A model generated the notes under the pieces. The model was not told where the DNA came from and ran no database searches. It saw only the letters and a list, made by a program, of their open reading frames with translations. A program made the position numbers and the translations under genes. A stretch of 19,252 bases of DNA from Planococcaceae bacterium UBA3370. Its GTDB lineage: Bacteria > Bacillota > Bacilli > Bacillales_A > Planococcaceae. Shown here piece by piece: positions 15,779-19,252 of the stretch (positions within the stretch are counted from its first letter, which is position 1; each line of letters starts with the position of its first letter). The stretch is taken from the NCBI GenBank assembly GCA_002360295.1, contig DEQI01000292.1, positions 1 through 19,252 of the forward strand. Direction: 5' to 3'.

Positions 15779-16654
15779 ATGGGCTATATTTTAGTAGCGG
15801 ATGTGGGGGGAACAAAGGTAGCAACAGCTATCTTTAGCCAAGATCAGCAGCTATTAAGTAAACAAGAAGTACCAAGCCAGATATCGAATCGAGAAGCGTT
15901 ATTTCAATGTATAGTTAATAGTTTTAAGCAACTATGTACAGAGAAGGCTAGTTTCTTTGATGAAATTTCAAAAGTATGTATCGGTTTACCTGGTATTGTG
16001 GATGTTGAAAAAGGCATTGCGGTGTATCAAAATAATATTCCTTGGGAAAACTTCCCTGTTCGCGAACGCTTAAAAGAGGTATTTCCTGCTGCAGAAATTA
16101 AAATGGACAACGATGTATATATGGCTACTTGGGGAGAATATCGTGCGAGAGAGTTCTCTAAGGAAACGATGGTTTATGTCACATTAAGCACAGGTATTTC
16201 CTGCTGTACGATAGTAAATGGTGAGTTTTTAAGAGGCACAGGTTTAGCGGGTGAAATTGGCTTCAATGTTGTAGACGATGAAGGGAACACATTAGAAGAA
16301 AGTGTAGCTGGCCCGGCAATAGAAAAGCTAGGCAGAGAGCTGCTTGCAGACCCTGAAATTTCATTAAAAGAGATGATGGAACTCTATTATAAAGGGAACC
16401 CAGTTGTTGAGAAAATTTTGGGGCAACTAATTGATTTCATGGCGAAACAATTACAGCAAATGATATTACTACTTGATCCACACTGTATCGTTTTAGGCGG
16501 GGGCTTTTTCAATCATCACCCAAAAGTAATTGAAAAAATAAAAGAAGTAATTCATCAACGTTTTGCTGGTACACCTTTTGCTAATAAGGAACAAATTATT
16601 GAAAGCAGCAAAAATAAAGGTGAAGCAGGGCTTTATGGTGCAGCGATGAGATAA
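15779..16654 (+). CDS. ROK family sugar kinase, probable N-acetylgalactosamine kinase, zinc motif absent
   Basis: The start is ATG 15779 (MGYILVADVGGTK) with GGGTGGTGA upstream; in-frame starts at 15755 and 15764 add residues ahead of the conserved ATP motif. The 291-residue product has the ATP motif DVGGTK (8-13), the catalytic Asp112 in MDNDVY and LSTGIS. Classical ROK kinases carry ExGH and a CxCGxxGC zinc site. Here the first is AGEIGF (Phe162 in place of His) and the cysteine loop is replaced by a short DDEGN segment. Because uptake is by an ABC transporter, a cytosolic kinase is needed, and this is the only candidate. GalNAc as substrate is inferred from the pathway. Confidence 0.85.
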   Translation: MGYILVADVGGTKVATAIFSQDQQLLSKQEVPSQISNREALFQCIVNSFKQLCTEKASFFDEISKVCIGLPGIVDVEKGIAVYQNNIPWENFPVRERLKEVFPAAEIKMDNDVYMATWGEYRAREFSKETMVYVTLSTGISCCTIVNGEFLRGTGLAGEIGFNVVDDEGNTLEESVAGPAIEKLGRELLADPEISLKEMMELYYKGNPVVEKILGQLIDFMAKQLQQMILLLDPHCIVLGGGFFNHHPKVIEKIKEVIHQRFAGTPFANKEQIIESSKNKGEAGLYGAAMR

Positions 16655-16659
16655 CTAGA

Positions 16660-16692
16660 GGCAGTGAACGATTTATGTTCGCTGTCTTTTTT
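16660..16692 (+). terminator. Rho-independent terminator ending the amino-sugar locus
   Basis: GGCAGTGAAC (16660-16669) pairs with GTTCGCTGTC (16677-16686, two G-U pairs), followed by TTTTTT. Confidence 0.88.
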
Positions 16693-16700
16693 ACATGTAT

Positions 16701-16729
16701 TGAAACATGAAATAATTGGTATCCGTCTA
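16701..16729 (+). promoter_or_regulatory. ECF sigma promoter of the sigma-factor gene
   Basis: TGAAAC (16701-16706), a 17-base spacer and CGTCTA (16724-16729) match the consensus of Bacillus ECF sigma factors (TGAAAC N16-17 CGTC). Transcription would begin near 16735, leaving a leader of about 15 bases that is mostly ribosome site. This also rules out the upstream in-frame starts and implies autoregulation. Confidence 0.8.
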
Positions 16730-16750
16730 ATGGTTAAGGGGGGAGAAGGG

Positions 16751-17269
16751 ATGGATTTTAATGAAATAGCCAGGAACAATGTAGACGCATTGTTTCGTGT
16801 TGCGTATACATACGTACAAAATGAGCAACTAGCAGAAGACATTGTACAAGATGTTTTCTTAAAAGCATTTGAACGCAAAGAGCAGTTTCGTTTTGAAGCA
16901 GATTATAAAACGTACTTAATAAGAATGACAATTAATCGGAGCCATGACATGTTACGAAGCTGGTCGTATCGAAATTTTGTGCTAAGTAATACGTTTACAA
17001 ATTTATTTCGTTTCGAAAATTCAGCAGAAGAAGTTGTCCTTTCTGAAAGTGAAAATACCGAACTAGCGAAAATCATTTTGAAATTAAAGCCAAAGTATCG
17101 AGAAGTTATTTTTCTATATTATTACTATGATTATGACGTCCATGAAATAGCTAGCTTATTACAAACATCAGTTAATACAGTTAAAACAAGATTAGTTCGT
17201 GCTAGAAAACAATTGAAAAGTGAAATGAGTGATAAGGAGGTATTTGGTGATGATACGCAACTTGATTAA
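16751..17269 (+). CDS. ECF-type RNA polymerase sigma factor
   Basis: The 172-residue sigma-70 family protein has region 2 at about 10-75 (LFRVAYTYVQNEQLAEDIVQ, then RMTINRSHD). Region 4 is at 105-158 (LKPKYREVIFLYYYYDYDV, then TSVNTVKTRLVRARKQL). Region 3 is absent, as in ECF factors. I chose ATG 16751 because AAGGGGGG lies just upstream; earlier in-frame ATGs at 16664 and 16730 lie before or within the ECF promoter. It directs transcription of envelope or stress genes when released by its partner. The last 20 bases overlap the membrane-protein gene, the usual arrangement for sigma/anti-sigma pairs. Confidence 0.92.
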   Translation: MDFNEIARNNVDALFRVAYTYVQNEQLAEDIVQDVFLKAFERKEQFRFEADYKTYLIRMTINRSHDMLRSWSYRNFVLSNTFTNLFRFENSAEEVVLSESENTELAKIILKLKPKYREVIFLYYYYDYDVHEIASLLQTSVNTVKTRLVRARKQLKSEMSDKEVFGDDTQLD

Positions 17270-18641
17270 AAATAGTTTCAACGAGTTGTTTGAACAAAGG
17301 CAATTACCTTCGTCTACTGCTAAACATAGAATGTTACAATTTCCAAAGAAGTCACAAAAGAAAAAAATAAACTTTGTGCCTGCCATTATCACTGTTCTAT
17401 TATTTATCGGTGTCGGTATAGGAATATTATTAAATGAAAAAGCAACAATGAATAACATCGTAACCCCTCCCCAAGATATCATCCATTATTCGTTGGAGGT
17501 AAATGGTCAATCTGTTCCTTTGAATGGAAAAATAGAAGTTAAGAGAGAACATTTATCTGAAGGAAAAGTAGATGTTCGTATCGTTCAACGGTTACCGGAA
17601 GATCAAACGATTTATAAATCAGAAGAAATGGAAGATGCATTTTTAAGTAAGGATGTATTTACACATCTCACTCCTGATAATTATTACACTTGGCAAAAAT
17701 TTGGTGCGGGTTCAGGATTAACTAGTATATTTGGGTACACCAATTCTTATTTAAAGCCAGGAGAAGTGGCCACATTAAAAATTTCCGAAGAATTAAAAGA
17801 ACGGTTAGCAATGCTTACAGATACAATTGAAATTCATCTGATGGAAGTTGAATTTCCTCCACAAGCAACGGAAAATACAGAGCTGAAAATCGTGATAGAA
17901 AATTATTTACAGGACTATTATCAAGTGCATAATACATCTTTTGTACATGATATTAAAATCGCAGAAAATATAGCGTATGTTAATTTTAAAAACGAATTCG
18001 TAAATTACATTTCGCCAACATTAAGTAGCTTTACAAGTGGAGAGGTTGTTAATACATTAAATCGATTACTGTTTGAGGCTGATGAAATAGAAAGTATTTA
18101 TTATTTTATAGATGGCGATGTAAATGCATGGTGGAATCTGTTCGGATTTTTGAAGGATCCTATGGAACGTAAAAATATAACGGATTTTGAAACAGCATTT
18201 AGTGTTTTAGATGGGGAACATTATCTTTATGGTATTACAATTGAAGATACGAAATCAGATGTCATTCAAAAGTTAGGTATAGATCATATAGAATATACAA
18301 ATCCAGAAATAGGGGGGCATCATGTGTATTTTACCTCTATTCTTGAGTATAAAAGTTTAAACTTATCCATCCATTTTAATGAAGATAAAGTAGTGTCGAT
18401 TTTTATGAATCATGTAAATGAAAATGTATTTGAAAAAATGTTCGATTCATATAGTGGAGGTAAATATTTATACGAATCAAGTATAAATGACTATAGCGAA
18501 AATAATGCTAAACATTTATATTCCAAGGACACGTTGCAAATGGTCACAGCTAAATTTGATCCATATCGAAATTTAACGGTTTCCATTAGCTTAGCTACAC
18601 CTGAATTTATTCAAAATATAGAGAATGGGATATATGAATAA
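17250..18641 (+). CDS. Single-pass membrane protein with GerMN-like domain, probable anti-sigma partner
   Basis: The start is ATG 17250, with AAGGAGG at 17234-17240. An in-frame GTG at 17229 precedes that ribosome site. The 463-residue product has a basic cytosolic tail of about 40 residues, one membrane helix (about 42-61) and a large outer part. Residues about 205-305 resemble a GerMN domain (AYVNFKNEFVNYISP, then FIDGDVNAWW). Residues about 330-400 recall the small repeats of DUF4309-like proteins (LYGITIEDTKSDVIQKLG). The zinc anti-sigma motif HxxxCxxC is absent. The overlap with the sigma gene and the topology suggest it holds the sigma factor at the membrane and senses an external signal; this is inferred. 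Confidence 0.8.
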   Translation: MIRNLIKNSFNELFEQRQLPSSTAKHRMLQFPKKSQKKKINFVPAIITVLLFIGVGIGILLNEKATMNNIVTPPQDIIHYSLEVNGQSVPLNGKIEVKREHLSEGKVDVRIVQRLPEDQTIYKSEEMEDAFLSKDVFTHLTPDNYYTWQKFGAGSGLTSIFGYTNSYLKPGEVATLKISEELKERLAMLTDTIEIHLMEVEFPPQATENTELKIVIENYLQDYYQVHNTSFVHDIKIAENIAYVNFKNEFVNYISPTLSSFTSGEVVNTLNRLLFEADEIESIYYFIDGDVNAWWNLFGFLKDPMERKNITDFETAFSVLDGEHYLYGITIEDTKSDVIQKLGIDHIEYTNPEIGGHHVYFTSILEYKSLNLSIHFNEDKVVSIFMNHVNENVFEKMFDSYSGGKYLYESSINDYSENNAKHLYSKDTLQMVTAKFDPYRNLTVSISLATPEFIQNIENGIYE

Positions 18642-18658
18642 TTAGGTTGGCCAATGAC

Positions 18659-18691
18659 AAAAAGAGAGACCAAAAGTTAATGCGGTCTCTC
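18659..18691 (-). terminator. Minus-strand hairpin with T-tail
   Basis: GAGAGACC (18664-18671) pairs with GGTCTCTC (18684-18691). Read on the minus strand it is followed by TTTTTG; on the plus strand there is no T-run. It fits the end of the small minus-strand fragment beside it, not any complete gene. Confidence 0.5.
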
Positions 18692-18760
18692 ACTACTAGG
18701 TACCATTTGTACGGTAGCGCCTACCGAAGCACCGCGAATAAAGTCTTGATTTTCTAATGC
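18677..18760 (-). pseudogene. Possible 3' relic of a minus-strand gene
   Basis: A 27-residue minus-strand frame (ALENQDFIRGASVGATVQ, then MVPSSERPH and TAA) has protein-like composition. It is richer in G+C than the spacer around it, and a terminator-like hairpin overlaps its stop. An in-frame TGA lies directly upstream at 18761-18763, inside the plus-strand terminator, and no start codon or ribosome site is available. It may be the tail of a deleted gene. Chance cannot be excluded, and I do not recognise the family. Confidence 0.3.
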
Positions 18761-18792
18761 TCATTTGATTAGTGTTAATCAAATGAGTTTTT
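18760..18792 (+). terminator. Rho-independent terminator of the sigma-factor operon
   Basis: A perfect 12-bp stem (18760-18771 with 18776-18787), loop GTGT, followed by TTTTT. Confidence 0.88.
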
Positions 18793-18808
18793 AATTTATG
18801 GGATTTTT

Positions 18809-18836
18809 AGAAACTTTTATATGAAGTTATCGTATA
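18809..18836 (+). promoter_or_regulatory. ECF-like promoter ahead of the ABC ATPase gene
   Basis: AGAAAC (18809-18814), exactly 16 bases, then CGTATA (18831-18836), differs from TGAAAC-N16-CGTA only at the first base. A sigma-A reading (TATAGT 18833-18838) lacks a -35. The start codon lies 34 bases downstream. Confidence 0.6.
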
Positions 18837-18869
18837 GTAAGGTGTAGCAAGATAGAAAGGAGCATCAAA

Positions 18870-19252
18870 ATGGAGCAACAAGGGATTTTATCAATTACGA
18901 ATTTGACGAAGCGCTATGGCAATAAAGAAATATTAAAGGGTATTGATCTACAGGTTGCAAGAGGAGAAATAATTGGTTACATCGGTCCGAATGGTGCCGG
19001 AAAAAGTACGACTATAAAAATCATCTTAGGCATTGATGGGGACTATGGCGGGGAAATAAAACTTTTTGGAAAAGATATTAAGAAAGATCAAATGGAATAT
19101 AAACGTAGAATCGGTTATGTACCAGAAATTGCGGACGTGTATGACAATTTAACAGGATATGAATATTTGACGTTTATTGGTCAGTTGTATGGGTTGGATT
19201 TAAATCTTGCTGAAAATAAATCAAAAACATTAATGGAGTTATTTGGGGTTGG
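18870..19252 (+). CDS. ABC transporter ATP-binding protein (3' truncated)
   Basis: The first 127 residues of an ABC ATPase are visible before the window ends. Walker A is GPNGAGKST and the Q-loop region is RIGYVPEIADVYDNLTGYEY, with Glu at the usual Gln. That variant is common in drug- or bacitracin-exporter-like ATPases of the CcmA/EcsA kind. Signature and Walker B motifs lie outside. The ribosome site AAAGGAG supports the start. The ECF-like promoter just upstream suggests control by the neighbouring sigma factor. Expected partners are membrane permeases downstream. It is not the missing ATPase of the sugar importer, which would be of the MsmX type. Confidence 0.9.
   Translation, partial: MEQQGILSITNLTKRYGNKEILKGIDLQVARGEIIGYIGPNGAGKSTTIKIILGIDGDYGGEIKLFGKDIKKDQMEYKRRIGYVPEIADVYDNLTGYEYLTFIGQLYGLDLNLAENKSKTLMELFGV

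Noticed and set aside
1..19252. CRISPR array, tRNA/rRNA genes, insertion sequences or attachment sites
   Set aside because: No spaced short direct repeats, no tRNA-like or rRNA sequence, no transposase or integrase frame and no paired terminal repeats were seen.

Overview
The window is AT-rich DNA from a low-GC Gram-positive bacterium. Strong AGGAGG-type ribosome sites, a catabolite-repression (cre) box, a YesL/LplABC-type sugar transporter and a GerMN-domain protein point to Bacillales. Gene content and style would suit Lysinibacillus, Solibacillus or another Planococcaceae; that genus-level guess is inference.

Left flank (1-4883). A partial surface or secreted protein enters from the left edge. 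It has an NPCBM carbohydrate-binding module, a FIVAR domain and two almost identical 180-residue leucine-rich units. A minus-strand cassette follows: a DUF2089 zinc-ribbon/helix-turn-helix protein and two related small proteins. Next come a fucose-4-O-acetylase-like membrane acyltransferase and a SAM methyltransferase on opposite strands. Strong hairpin terminators separate the convergent genes.

Centre (4884-16692). A 421-base regulatory region with a sigma-A-like promoter, a dyad and a cre box leads into an eleven-gene, same-strand amino-sugar locus. The order is Gfo/Idh/MocA enzyme, two ABC permeases, sugar-binding lipoprotein, DUF624 protein, NagA-type deacetylase, GntR/UTRA regulator, class II aldolase, PfkB/LacC-type kinase, SIS-domain AgaS-type deaminase/isomerase and ROK kinase. 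Together they make a coherent route: import, cytoplasmic phosphorylation by ROK, deacetylation, deamination/isomerisation to a ketohexose 6-phosphate, a second phosphorylation and aldol cleavage. A dedicated second kinase and a tagatose-bisphosphate-type aldolase favour N-acetylgalactosamine over N-acetylglucosamine. The importer has no local ATPase and no PTS is present. The Gfo/Idh/MocA protein is the unexplained member and may process an imported glycoside. The locus ends at a clear terminator.

Right flank (16701-19252). An ECF sigma factor overlaps the gene of a single-pass membrane protein that may be its partner. A canonical ECF promoter (TGAAAC-N17-CGTC) lies just before the sigma gene. 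A second ECF-like promoter (AGAAAC-N16-CGTATA) precedes the truncated ABC ATPase gene at the right edge. This suggests an autoregulated sigma factor whose targets include that transporter. Between them lies a possible relic of a minus-strand gene with its own terminator.
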